Shown piece by piece: positions 8,719 through 16,584 of a DNA stretch of 64,000 bases. How positions within the stretch are numbered: the first letter of the stretch is position 1; each line of letters begins with the position of its first letter. The stretch comes from UBA10649 sp965278945 (lineage in GTDB: Bacteria > Actinomycetota > Actinomycetes > S36-B12): positions 2,294,001 through 2,358,000 of the forward strand of contig OZ257128.1 in assembly GCA_965278945.1 (NCBI GenBank), read 5' to 3'. The notes beneath the pieces were generated by a model. The model was given only the letters and a program-made list of their open reading frames with translations. It was not told the DNA's origin and did not search any database. The position numbers and the translations under genes are program-made.

Positions 8719-9324
8719 GTGCAACTCGTTCTCGCGTCCGCGTCACCCGCACGCCTGACTCTCCTGGAGAACGCGGGAGTCACGCCTCGAGTGATCGTCA
8801 GCAACGTCGACGAACCCCGCCTCACTGCCGCGCTCGGCCCGATGTCGCCGTCGGACCTGTGCCTGTCGCTCGCGCAGGCGAAGGCTCGCGACGTCGCCGC
8901 TCGAGTTGGCAACGACGCGATCGTCGTCGGCTGCGACTCTGTGCTCGAGATGGACGGCGTTGCGCATGGGAAGCCGGTCTCTCCCGCGGACGCCAAGGAG
9001 CGTTGGAAGGCGATGAGCGGACGGCACGGCACCCTGCGCACCGGCCACTGGCTCATCCGACCCGCGACCGGTGACGAACTCGGTGCGGTCGCGAGCACGG
9101 AGGTATTCCACGCCTCCCCCACCGAGGCCGAGATTGACGCCTACATCGCCACCGGCGAGCCGCTGCGGGTTGCCGGTGGTTTTACCCTCGACGGGCTCGG
9201 CGCTCCCTTCGTCGAGCGCATCGACGGGGACCCGTCGAACGTGATCGGACTGTCCTTGCCGCTGCTTCGACTCCTCCTGCAGGAACTGGGCATCGCCTGG
9301 CACGAACTGTGGCCCACCCCATAG
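8719..9324 (+). CDS. maf: Maf-family nucleoside triphosphate pyrophosphatase
   Basis: Cytoplasmic 'house-cleaning' pyrophosphatase of 201 residues that hydrolyses non-canonical or pyrimidine nucleoside triphosphates. The signature SASPARLTLLENAGV starts at residue 7, AKARDVA and GCDSVLEMDG follow, and KPVSPADAKERW matches the family core. The start is GTG, with a TAGCGT box nine bases upstream. The gene sits between accE and accA, as it does in mycobacteria and streptomycetes, although its role is unrelated to acyl-CoA carboxylation. Confidence 0.93.
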   Translation: MQLVLASASPARLTLLENAGVTPRVIVSNVDEPRLTAALGPMSPSDLCLSLAQAKARDVAARVGNDAIVVGCDSVLEMDGVAHGKPVSPADAKERWKAMSGRHGTLRTGHWLIRPATGDELGAVASTEVFHASPTEAEIDAYIATGEPLRVAGGFTLDGLGAPFVERIDGDPSNVIGLSLPLLRLLLQELGIAWHELWPTP

Positions 9325-9412
9325 TCCGTCGGCCCCCATCGGCCCCATCCACTCGGTACGCTGCCACGCGGGTCACACGAGTCTGGGGCCCGCCACAAGA
9401 GGAGAAGCCTTC

Positions 9413-11167
9413 GTGCACACCGTCCTGATCGCCAACCGCGGCGAGATCGCCGTCCGTGTCATCCGAGCGTGCAAGGACGCTGGGCTGCAGTCGGTAGCCG
9501 TCTACGCCGACCCCGACCGCGACGCGATGCACGTCACTCTCGCCGACCAGGCGTTCGCTCTCGGCGGCTCGACCGCCGCGGAGTCCTACCTCGACATCGC
9601 GAAGGTGCTCGACGCGGCGGCGAAGTCGGGCGCCGACGCCGTGCACCCCGGCTATGGCTTCCTCTCCGAGAACGCCGACTTCGCGCAGGCCGTCATCGAC
9701 GCCGGCCTCACCTGGATCGGCCCGCCGCCCGATGCCATCCGCTCGCTCGGCGACAAGGTCTCCGCTCGCCACATCGCGCAGCGCGCGGGCGCTCCGCAGG
9801 TCCCGGGAACCGCCGATCCGGTCACGGGCTCGGACGAGGTTGTCGCGTTCGCAAAGGAGTTCGGCCTTCCCGTGGCTATCAAGGCCGCATTCGGCGGTGG
9901 AGGCCGCGGACTGAAGGTTGCGCGCAACCTCGAGGAGATCCCTGACCTGTATGACTCGGCCGTACGCGAGGCCGTTGCCGCATTCGGGCGCGGGGAGTGC
10001 TTCGTCGAGCGCTACCTGGACAACCCGCGTCACGTCGAGACCCAGGTGCTCGCCGACACCCATGGCAATGTCGTCGTGGTGTCCACGCGCGACTGCTCGC
10101 TGCAGCGTCGACACCAGAAGCTCGTCGAGGAGGCGCCCGCGCCGTTCCTCACCGAGGCCCAGCTGCACGAGCTGTACACGTCGTCGAAGGCGATCATCAA
10201 GGAGGCGGGCTACTACAACGCCGGCACCTGCGAGTTCCTCATCGGCGTCGACGGCACGATCTCCTTCCTCGAGGTCAACACGCGACTGCAGGTCGAGCAC
10301 CCGGTCACCGAGGAGGTCGCCGGGATCGACCTCGTCCGCGAGCAGTTCCGCATTGCCGAGGGCGGCGTCATCGACTACGACGACCCGGTCCTGACCGGGC
10401 ACTCCTTCGAGTTCCGCATCAACGGCGAGGATCCCGGGCGTGGGTTCCTTCCCGCCCCAGGCGCGCTGACCGTGTGGAACCCGCCGAGCGGTCCCGGCAT
10501 TCGCGTCGATACCGGATTCAAGGCAGGCGACGTCATCGGCGGCAACTTCGACTCGCTTCTCGCCAAGCTGATCGTCACCGGGGCAACCCGCCAGCAGGCG
10601 CTGGAGCGGTCGCGTCGTGCGCTCGACGAGTTCGAAATCGACGGGATCGCGACCGCACTCACGTTCCACCGTGTGGTCGTCCGCGATCCCGCCTTCGCGC
10701 CCGAGGATGCCGACGCGCCCTTCACGGTCCATACCCGCTGGATTGAGACCGAGTTCGACAACCAGATCCCGGCCTACTCCGGCGGATCCGACGTCAGCGC
10801 CGAGCCCGAGGTCCGCGAGACCGTTGTTGTGGAGATCGGCGGCAAGCGCATCGAAGTGAGCCTGCCCGCGGGCCTGGGTGCGGGGACTGCTCCGGCCGCC
10901 GCCGGGCCGAAGAAGCGCGCGGGCGGCAAGAAGGCCGGCCCGGGCGCCACCGGCGACTCCGTCGTCGCGCCGATGCAGGGCACGATCGTCAAGGTCGAGG
11001 TAACCGAGGGCCAAGTGGTCGCAGCCGGCGACCTGATCGTCGTGCTCGAGGCCATGAAGATGGAGCAGCCGCTGACGGCCCACAAGGCCGGCACCGTCAC
11101 CAAGCTGACCGCCGAGCAGGGTGCCACCGTCCCGACCGGCACCGTCCTCTGCGAGATCAAGGACTAA
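9413..11167 (+). CDS. accA3: acyl-CoA carboxylase alpha subunit (biotin carboxylase + BCCP)
   Basis: ATP-dependent carboxylation of biotin and carrier for the carboxyl group. The 584 residues contain the biotin-carboxylase N-domain (LIANRGEIAVRVIRACKD), the ATP-grasp domain with AFGGGGRGLK and HVETQVLAD, EVNTRLQVEHPVTEE for catalysis, a linker rich in Gly/Lys/Ala, and a C-terminal biotinyl domain. The biotinylated lysine is K549 in EAMKM. AGAGGAGAAG upstream sets the GTG start. A TACGCT box about 50 bases upstream (9357-9362) may be its promoter, which would give it a short leader. The substrate for birA nearby is this protein. The gene is followed by an inverted repeat and a convergent gene. 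Confidence 0.96.
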   Translation: MHTVLIANRGEIAVRVIRACKDAGLQSVAVYADPDRDAMHVTLADQAFALGGSTAAESYLDIAKVLDAAAKSGADAVHPGYGFLSENADFAQAVIDAGLTWIGPPPDAIRSLGDKVSARHIAQRAGAPQVPGTADPVTGSDEVVAFAKEFGLPVAIKAAFGGGGRGLKVARNLEEIPDLYDSAVREAVAAFGRGECFVERYLDNPRHVETQVLADTHGNVVVVSTRDCSLQRRHQKLVEEAPAPFLTEAQLHELYTSSKAIIKEAGYYNAGTCEFLIGVDGTISFLEVNTRLQVEHPVTEEVAGIDLVREQFRIAEGGVIDYDDPVLTGHSFEFRINGEDPGRGFLPAPGALTVWNPPSGPGIRVDTGFKAGDVIGGNFDSLLAKLIVTGATRQQALERSRRALDEFEIDGIATALTFHRVVVRDPAFAPEDADAPFTVHTRWIETEFDNQIPAYSGGSDVSAEPEVRETVVVEIGGKRIEVSLPAGLGAGTAPAAAGPKKRAGGKKAGPGATGDSVVAPMQGTIVKVEVTEGQVVAAGDLIVVLEAMKMEQPLTAHKAGTVTKLTAEQGATVPTGTVLCEIKD

Positions 11168-11181
11168 CCCCTTCCCCCTCT

Positions 11182-11244
11182 CGCCGACCTTGAGGTTGGC
11201 GTGGGTTTGGCGCGCCCGTTTCCACGCCAACCTCAAGATCGGCG
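11182..11244. repeat. intergenic inverted repeat, copy A of the CTTGAGGTT family
   Basis: Two 23-base arms (11182-11204 and 11222-11244) match as reverse complements with one mismatch, around a 17-base loop. The arm core is GACCTTGAGGTTGGCGTGG. It lies between the convergent 3' ends of accA and the GGCT-like gene, so it could end transcription from both sides. Two further copies exist at 19671 and 42811. No T-tract follows either arm. Confidence 0.85.
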
Positions 11245-11261
11245 GGGGTGGCGGGGTGCGG

Positions 11262-11714
11262 TTAGTCGGCGTCGAGCTGGCAGGGATGCTGACGCAGTCG
11301 TTCGACGTAGTCCGACGGGGCACCGCCCGCCTGCGCCGCGTCGGCCACCGTGGCCAATTGCTCGACGGTCGGCAGGCCGCCCTCATACGCGTCCAGCGTG
11401 TACAACCAGGCCAGCGGCTCCCCGTCGAGAGTTTGCACCCTCACCCGGATCTTCCGCCACAGGCCCAGGTCGATGTCCTCCCACTGATCGAGGGCCTGCT
11501 CGTCCGCCGGCGGCACGTCGTAAAGCACGACGAACACCGATTCGTTCGGGTCCTCGACAACGGTGGCATTCGATCCGGCCCACTCCGATTCGCTGCCCGC
11601 GAACGTCAGGCGCCAGCCGTGCAGCCAGCCGGTCGCGAACACCGGCGACGCGGGCGCGCGCAGCGCCATTCGTCGAGGATCCAGGTTCGAGCCATACGCC
11701 GCATACAACGCCAC
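11262..11714 (-). CDS. gamma-glutamylcyclotransferase-like (GGCT/AIG2 fold) protein
   Basis: Protein of 150 residues beginning VALYAAYGSNLDPRRM, in which YGSNL is the anchor of the GGCT/AIG2-like fold. GWRLTFAG and GAPSDYVERLRQH are also typical. The family includes gamma-glutamyl cyclotransferases and related enzymes that cleave gamma-glutamyl amines, so the exact reaction is unknown. Another GTG lies two codons upstream, but a TACTCT box stands seven bases before the chosen GTG and suggests a leaderless start there. It diverges from lpdA. Confidence 0.82.
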   Translation of the reverse strand: MALYAAYGSNLDPRRMALRAPASPVFATGWLHGWRLTFAGSESEWAGSNATVVEDPNESVFVVLYDVPPADEQALDQWEDIDLGLWRKIRVRVQTLDGEPLAWLYTLDAYEGGLPTVEQLATVADAAQAGGAPSDYVERLRQHPCQLDAD

Positions 11715-11721
11715 GCGCACC

Positions 11722-11727
11722 AGAGTA
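11722..11727 (-). promoter_or_regulatory. -10 box TACTCT of a probable leaderless promoter (GGCT-like gene)
   Basis: Minus-strand TACTCT followed by seven bases and the second in-frame GTG. The upstream GTG would lie only one base from the box, which makes it unlikely to be included in the transcript. Confidence 0.45.
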
Positions 11728-11752
11728 GGGATGCAGGGGGCAGTACGGAAGA

Positions 11753-13156
11753 ATGCCGCGCGTGACCACAGTCGTGATCGTCGGAGGTGGACCGGGCGGG
11801 TATGAGGCGGCGCTCGTCGCTCGGCAGCTCGGAGCCGACGCCACGGTCGTGCATCGTGACGGGCTTGGCGGCTCCGCGGTCCTTACCGACTGCGTGCCGA
11901 GCAAGGCCCTCATTGCCACCGCGAACGTCATCACCGCCGCGGCGAGCAGCGCCACCCTCGGCGTGCGCATCAACGGCCAGACGCCCGATCCGTCGCTGAT
12001 CGGCGTCGACCTCGACGAGGTCAACAGGCGCATCAAGCACCTCGCCACGGCGCAGAGCGATGACATCGCCGGGCAGCTGGCGCGTGAGGGCATCCGCGTC
12101 ATCGCCGGCACGGGCCGACTCGATACCGAGGGCCACGTCATCGTCGAGCACCCGGACGGCTCGGTCGAGGACCTGGCTCCCGACGTGATCCTCCTGGCAA
12201 CCGGAGCCCGACCGCGCGAGCTGCCCGAGGCCCTTCCCGACGGCGAGCGGATCCTCAACTGGGACCAGGTGTACGACCTGCCGGCCGTGCCAGAACGCCT
12301 CATCGTCGTGGGCTCGGGAGTCACCGGTGCCGAGTTCGCCGGCGCGTACCACGCGCTCGGAAGCAGCGTGGTCCTCGTGTCCTCGCGTGATCGGGTCCTG
12401 CCGAGCGAGGATCCGGACGCCGCGCGGGTGCTTGAGGGCGTCTACGGCCGGCGCGGTCTCGAGGTACTCAACCGATCGCGGGCAGTGGGAGCTCGTCGAA
12501 CGGCCGACGGAGTCGAAGTGACGCTCAGCACCGGCGACGTCATCTCGGGAACGCACGTGCTGATGGCGGTCGGCTCGTTGCCCAATACCGACGATCTCGG
12601 ACTCAGCGAGGCCGGTATCGAGACCAACGATCGAGGGTTCATCCGCGTCGACCGCGTGTCGCGGACCTCCCGCCGCGGCGTATACGCAGCGGGTGACTGC
12701 ACCGGCGTGCTGATGCTCGCATCAGTCGCCGCAATGCAGGGGCGCATCGCCATGTGGCATGCACTCGGCGATGCCGTGACACCGCTCGACCTGGCCACCG
12801 TGTCCAGCACCGTCTTCACCAACCCGGAGATCGCGACCGTGGGCCTCACCCAGGCGGATCTCGATGCGGGCCGATTCCGTGGCGACGTCGTGACCGTTCC
12901 CCTCGCGCCGAACGCGCGCGCGAAGATGGAGGACCACACCGACGGATTCGTCAAGCTCTTCTGTCGGCGCGGGTCGCGGATCGTCGCCGGCGCGGTGATC
13001 GTCAGCCCCCATGCGAGCGAATTGATCCACCCGCTGACCATCGCCGTGGAGCAGCGGCTCACGGTCGACCAGCTGGCCTCGACGTTCACCGTGTATCCGA
13101 GCCTGTCCGGGTCGATTGCCGAAGCTGCGCGGCGGCTGCACATCGCCGCTGAGTAG
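11753..13156 (+). CDS. lpdA: LpdA-type NAD(P)H dehydrogenase/quinone reductase (not a lipoamide dehydrogenase)
   Basis: Flavoprotein disulfide reductase fold of 467 residues: FAD motif VVIVGGGPGGYEAA (7-20), second nucleotide-binding motif VVGSGVTGAEFAG, and GVYAAGDCTG before the dimer-interface domain. The redox pair that should read C-x4-C is broken: at GGSAVLTDC the first cysteine is A42 and only C47 remains. The catalytic His and Glu of the C-terminal HPTLSE motif are replaced by Y448 and G453. These are the hallmarks of mycobacterial LpdA (Rv3303c), reported as an NAD(P)H-quinone/dye reductase. It lies upstream of punA, in the same order as in mycobacteria. Confidence 0.88.
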   Translation: MPRVTTVVIVGGGPGGYEAALVARQLGADATVVHRDGLGGSAVLTDCVPSKALIATANVITAAASSATLGVRINGQTPDPSLIGVDLDEVNRRIKHLATAQSDDIAGQLAREGIRVIAGTGRLDTEGHVIVEHPDGSVEDLAPDVILLATGARPRELPEALPDGERILNWDQVYDLPAVPERLIVVGSGVTGAEFAGAYHALGSSVVLVSSRDRVLPSEDPDAARVLEGVYGRRGLEVLNRSRAVGARRTADGVEVTLSTGDVISGTHVLMAVGSLPNTDDLGLSEAGIETNDRGFIRVDRVSRTSRRGVYAAGDCTGVLMLASVAAMQGRIAMWHALGDAVTPLDLATVSSTVFTNPEIATVGLTQADLDAGRFRGDVVTVPLAPNARAKMEDHTDGFVKLFCRRGSRIVAGAVIVSPHASELIHPLTIAVEQRLTVDQLASTFTVYPSLSGSIAEAARRLHIAAE

Positions 13157-13160
13157 CGGT

Positions 13161-13166
13161 TATCGT
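13161..13166 (+). promoter_or_regulatory. -10 box TATCGT of a leaderless punA promoter
   Basis: TATCGT is followed by exactly six bases and the GTG of punA, just after the lpdA stop codon. It would give the salvage genes a promoter separate from lpdA. Confidence 0.5.
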
Positions 13167-13172
13167 CGTCCG

Positions 13173-13985
13173 GTGACCCAGCATCCGAGCACCCTCCTCG
13201 CCACCGAGCGCGCCGCCGAGGCCGCAGCCACACTTGCCGAGCTCACCGGCCAGCCCGAGCACGATGTCGCGGTGGTTCTGGGGTCCGGCTGGGTGCCCGC
13301 CGTGGACCTGCTGGGCACAACCACGTCCGATATCTCGATCACCGACCTGCCGCACTTCGCCGCGCCATCGGTTGCCGGACATGCCGGACGAGTTCGAAGC
13401 GTCGATGCCGACGGCACGCGGGTGCTCGTCTTCCTCGGCCGCACGCACCTGTACGAGGAGCTCGGGGTGGACGCCGTGACCCACGGAGTTCGCACCGCCG
13501 CTGCCGCTGGCTGCTCGACGATCGTGCTGACGAACGGCTGCGGCGGTCTTGACCCGACCTGGAGCCCCGGCACCCCCGTGCTCATTGCCGATCACATCAA
13601 CCTCACCGGAACTTCACCACTGCACGGTGCTCACTTCGTCGATCTCACCGACCTGTACTCAGCACGCCTGCGCGGCCTGTGCCGGCAGCTTGAGCCCTCG
13701 TTGCCCGAGGGCGTGTACGCGCAGTTCCCCGGTCCGATGTACGAGACACCGGCCGAGATCACCATGGTGCGCACCATCGGCGGAACGCTGGTCGGCATGA
13801 GCACCGCATTGGAGGCGATCGTCGCTCGGTCGCTCGGCATGGAGATCCTGGGCCTGTCGTTGGTCACCAACCTTGCCGCGGGAATGAGCGGACAGCCCCT
13901 CAACCATGAAGAGGTCCTCGAAGCCGGCAAGGCCGCCGCCACGCGCATGGGCGACCTGCTGGGGCGCGTCATTCGCGAACTGTGA
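13173..13985 (+). CDS. punA: purine nucleoside phosphorylase (trimeric type)
   Basis: Phosphorolysis of purine (deoxy)nucleosides to base plus (deoxy)ribose 1-phosphate. The 270 residues fit the low-molecular-weight trimeric class: VVLGSGWVPAV at the phosphate loop, GRTHLYEE, LTNGCGGLDP, the signature GPMYETPAEI, and GMSTALEAIVAR near the base site. The open frame extends upstream, but the GTG is chosen for its N-terminus (VTQHPSTL) and the box six bases before it. The stop overlaps the start of the mutase gene (TGATG), so the two are coupled. The ribose 1-phosphate it makes can be isomerised by the mutase and then split by DeoC. Confidence 0.94.
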   Translation: MTQHPSTLLATERAAEAAATLAELTGQPEHDVAVVLGSGWVPAVDLLGTTTSDISITDLPHFAAPSVAGHAGRVRSVDADGTRVLVFLGRTHLYEELGVDAVTHGVRTAAAAGCSTIVLTNGCGGLDPTWSPGTPVLIADHINLTGTSPLHGAHFVDLTDLYSARLRGLCRQLEPSLPEGVYAQFPGPMYETPAEITMVRTIGGTLVGMSTALEAIVARSLGMEILGLSLVTNLAAGMSGQPLNHEEVLEAGKAAATRMGDLLGRVIREL

Positions 13986-15640
13986 TGTCAGACCTGCTCG
14001 AGCAGGCTCGCGCATGGGCGCAGGCCGACCCGGACCCAGACTCCCGCGCGGAACTGACCTCGACGATCGCCTCTGCCGAATCGGGAGACGAGGCCGCGCT
14101 CGCCGAACTTGCCGATGCGTTCTCCGGTGTTCTCACATTCGGCACGGCCGGGCTTCGCGGTCGAATCGGGCCAGGCCCCAATCGGATGAACCTCGTGGTC
14201 GTCGAGCGGGCCGCCGCCGGGATCGCGCGCTACCTGAACGAACGTGGTGGCGGCGCTGTCGTGATCGGCTACGACGCCAGGACGAAGTCAGACCTGTTCG
14301 CGCGCGCGACCGCCGAGATCCTGACGGGTGCCGGACTCACCGCAATGGTGCTGCCCGAGCATCTGCCGACACCCGTGCTCGCCTTCGCCATACGTCACCT
14401 CGGCTGCGCGGCCGGAATCATGGTCACCGCGAGCCACAATCCGCCGGAGGACAACGGGTACAAGGTGTATCTCGGTGACGGCAGCCAGATCGTCTCGCCG
14501 GTAGACGCGGAGATCAGCGACCACATCGCCGCGGTGACCCAGACCGGGCCCGTCGCAGGCCTGCACCGCGGCGATGAGTGGACGACTCTCGGCGATGACA
14601 TCGTTGAGGCCTACGCCCAGCGCGCGGCCACCCTTCTCGAACCAGGCCCGCCCACTCGGATCCGCGTCGCCTACACGGCGATGCATGGTGTCGGCGGGAA
14701 GGTGTTCCTGCGCGTGCTGCGGGAGGCGGGCTTCCCCCCGCCAGTGATCGTTGCCGAGCAGTTCGAACCCGACCCCGCGTTCCCGACTGTCTCGTTCCCG
14801 AACCCCGAGGAGCCCGGCGCGATGGACCTCGCACTCGCTGCGGCCGCGGCGAGCGATGCGGACCTCGTCATCGCACACGACCCTGACGCGGATCGGTGCG
14901 CGGTCGGGGTGCCAACTGCCGACGGCTGGCGCATGCTGACCGGCGATGAGGTGGGCGCTCTGCTGGCGTGGTGGATCGGCACGGGAAATCGCCGCCTCGC
15001 CCGGCGCGGGGTCCTGGCGCAGTCGATCGTGTCGTCGACTCTCCTCGCGCAGATCGCGGATGATTTCAACCTCGACTACGAGCAGACGCTGACCGGATTC
15101 AAGTGGATCGCCCGCGTTCCCGATCTCACGTTCGGATACGAGGAGGCCCTGGGCTACTGCGTCGATCCCAACGGAGTGCGCGACAAGGACGGCATCACCG
15201 CTGCCTTGATGGTGGTTGAGATGGCGACGCGCCTGGAGTCCAAGGACCGCACGATCCTCGACGTGCTCGACGACCTCGCACTGCTGCACGGGGTCTACGC
15301 CACGAGCCAGGTGTCGGTGCGCGTCACCGACCTTGCCCGCATTCCGCTCGTCATGTCCGCGCTGCGCGCCGCTCCACCGGCAACCGTCGCCGGCGTGCAA
15401 GTCGCCACGTTCGATGACCTTGCGACAGGGGGCAACGGCCTCCCCCCGACCGACGGCCTGCGCTTCACCCTGGCCAACGGGGCCCGAATCATCGTGCGCC
15501 CGAGCGGGACCGAACCGAAGGTCAAGTGCTACCTCCAGAGCGTCGTGCCGGTCGTCCACGACGACCTCCCCGCGGCTCGGGAGCAGGCGGCACAGGAGTT
15601 GCGAGACATGGCTGCGGACGTAGCGCGGTGGCTAGAGTAG
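13985..15640 (+). CDS. pmmB: phosphomannomutase/phosphoglucomutase-family phosphohexomutase
   Basis: Alpha-D-phosphohexomutase of 551 residues, cytoplasmic and Mg-dependent. The phosphoserine is S150 in TASHNPPEDNG, the metal loop is DPDADR (299-304), the sugar loop is GYEEALGY, and the phosphate loop is RPSGTEPKVK near the end. Related enzymes of this length include phosphomannomutase, phosphoglucomutase and phosphopentomutase. The position between punA and deoC suggests that it converts (deoxy)ribose 1-phosphate to the 5-phosphate, but sequence alone does not decide this. ATG is preferred over the GTG one codon earlier. A leaderless-type box for deoC lies across its stop codon. Confidence 0.92.
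   Translation: MSDLLEQARAWAQADPDPDSRAELTSTIASAESGDEAALAELADAFSGVLTFGTAGLRGRIGPGPNRMNLVVVERAAAGIARYLNERGGGAVVIGYDARTKSDLFARATAEILTGAGLTAMVLPEHLPTPVLAFAIRHLGCAAGIMVTASHNPPEDNGYKVYLGDGSQIVSPVDAEISDHIAAVTQTGPVAGLHRGDEWTTLGDDIVEAYAQRAATLLEPGPPTRIRVAYTAMHGVGGKVFLRVLREAGFPPPVIVAEQFEPDPAFPTVSFPNPEEPGAMDLALAAAAASDADLVIAHDPDADRCAVGVPTADGWRMLTGDEVGALLAWWIGTGNRRLARRGVLAQSIVSSTLLAQIADDFNLDYEQTLTGFKWIARVPDLTFGYEEALGYCVDPNGVRDKDGITAALMVVEMATRLESKDRTILDVLDDLALLHGVYATSQVSVRVTDLARIPLVMSALRAAPPATVAGVQVATFDDLATGGNGLPPTDGLRFTLANGARIIVRPSGTEPKVKCYLQSVVPVVHDDLPAAREQAAQELRDMAADVARWLE
15633..15638 (+). promoter_or_regulatory. -10 box TAGAGT of a leaderless deoC promoter
   Basis: TAGAGT ends six bases before the deoC GTG and lies within the last codons of the mutase gene. 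It suggests that deoC can be transcribed independently of punA and the mutase. Confidence 0.5.
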
Positions 15641-15644
15641 GGCG

Positions 15645-16574
15645 GTGACGCCTTCCCCTGCGCTAGTCGACGCCGCCTCCTTGCGCCAGGTGCTCCATGG
15701 CCTGCCCGGTGTCGACGAGGTGGGTGCGAATGCCCGCGTTGCCGCACTGGGCACCCGATCTATCAAGAACGCATCTAAGTCCTGGGCCATCGACCTGGCC
15801 ATCCGCATGGTCGACCTCACCACGCTCGAGGGAATGGATACCCCGGGCAAGGTTCGCGCGATGTGCGCGAAGGCCCTGCGACCGGATCCGACGGACCCGT
15901 CGGTGCCGAGCGTCGCGGCGGTCTGTGTCTACGGAGACCTGGTCGCCACTGCACGTGATGTCGTCGGTGACGAGGTCCACGTCGCTGCAGTCGCCACCGC
16001 ATTCCCGTCAGGCCGTGCCAGCCTCGACGTGAAGCTGATGGACACCAAGGAAGCCGTTGCCGCAGGCGCCGATGAGATCGACATGGTCATCGACCGCGGG
16101 GCATTCCTCGCCGGCGGCTATGCGCACGTCTTCGAGGAGATCGTCGCGGTCAAGCAGGCATGCGGCGATGCTCACCTCAAGGTCATTCTCGAGACCGGAG
16201 AGCTGCGCACCCTCGACAACGTCCGTCGCGCATCGTGGCTGGCGATGCTTGCGGGCGCGGACTTCATCAAGACATCAACCGGCAAGGTCGTGCCTGCAGC
16301 TACTCCCCCGGTGACCCTGGTCATGCTCGAAGCGGTACGAGACTTCGAGGCAAGCACGGGCCGACGGGTCGGTGTGAAGGCGGCCGGTGGCATCCGAACG
16401 AGCAAGGACGCGATCAAGTACCTGGTTCTCGTCAACGAAACGGTCGGCGAAGCGTGGCTCACGCCCGACCTCTTCCGGTTCGGCGCGTCGACGCTGCTCA
16501 ACGATCTCCTGCTCCAACGCCAGCGAATGGCGAGCGGGCACTACTCCGGCCCCGACTACGTCACGATCGACTGA
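15645..16574 (+). CDS. deoC: deoxyribose-phosphate aldolase
   Basis: Class I aldolase that splits 2-deoxyribose 5-phosphate into acetaldehyde and glyceraldehyde 3-phosphate, the last step of deoxynucleoside catabolism. It is 309 residues, longer than the common short form, as in other actinobacterial DeoC proteins. The Schiff-base lysine is K209 in DFIKTSTGK, the proton-relay lysine is in GVKAAGGIRT, and the aspartate is in ADEIDMVID. The aldehyde dehydrogenase genes that follow could oxidise the acetaldehyde. The GTG is four bases after the upstream stop. Confidence 0.95.
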   Translation: MTPSPALVDAASLRQVLHGLPGVDEVGANARVAALGTRSIKNASKSWAIDLAIRMVDLTTLEGMDTPGKVRAMCAKALRPDPTDPSVPSVAAVCVYGDLVATARDVVGDEVHVAAVATAFPSGRASLDVKLMDTKEAVAAGADEIDMVIDRGAFLAGGYAHVFEEIVAVKQACGDAHLKVILETGELRTLDNVRRASWLAMLAGADFIKTSTGKVVPAATPPVTLVMLEAVRDFEASTGRRVGVKAAGGIRTSKDAIKYLVLVNETVGEAWLTPDLFRFGASTLLNDLLLQRQRMASGHYSGPDYVTID

Positions 16575-16584
16575 CAGGAATCCC

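Noticed and set aside
9182..11386. 734-codon open frame opposite accA
   Set aside because: Same shadow effect; accA has all its motifs, and the opposite frame runs through the intergenic inverted repeat and into the next gene.
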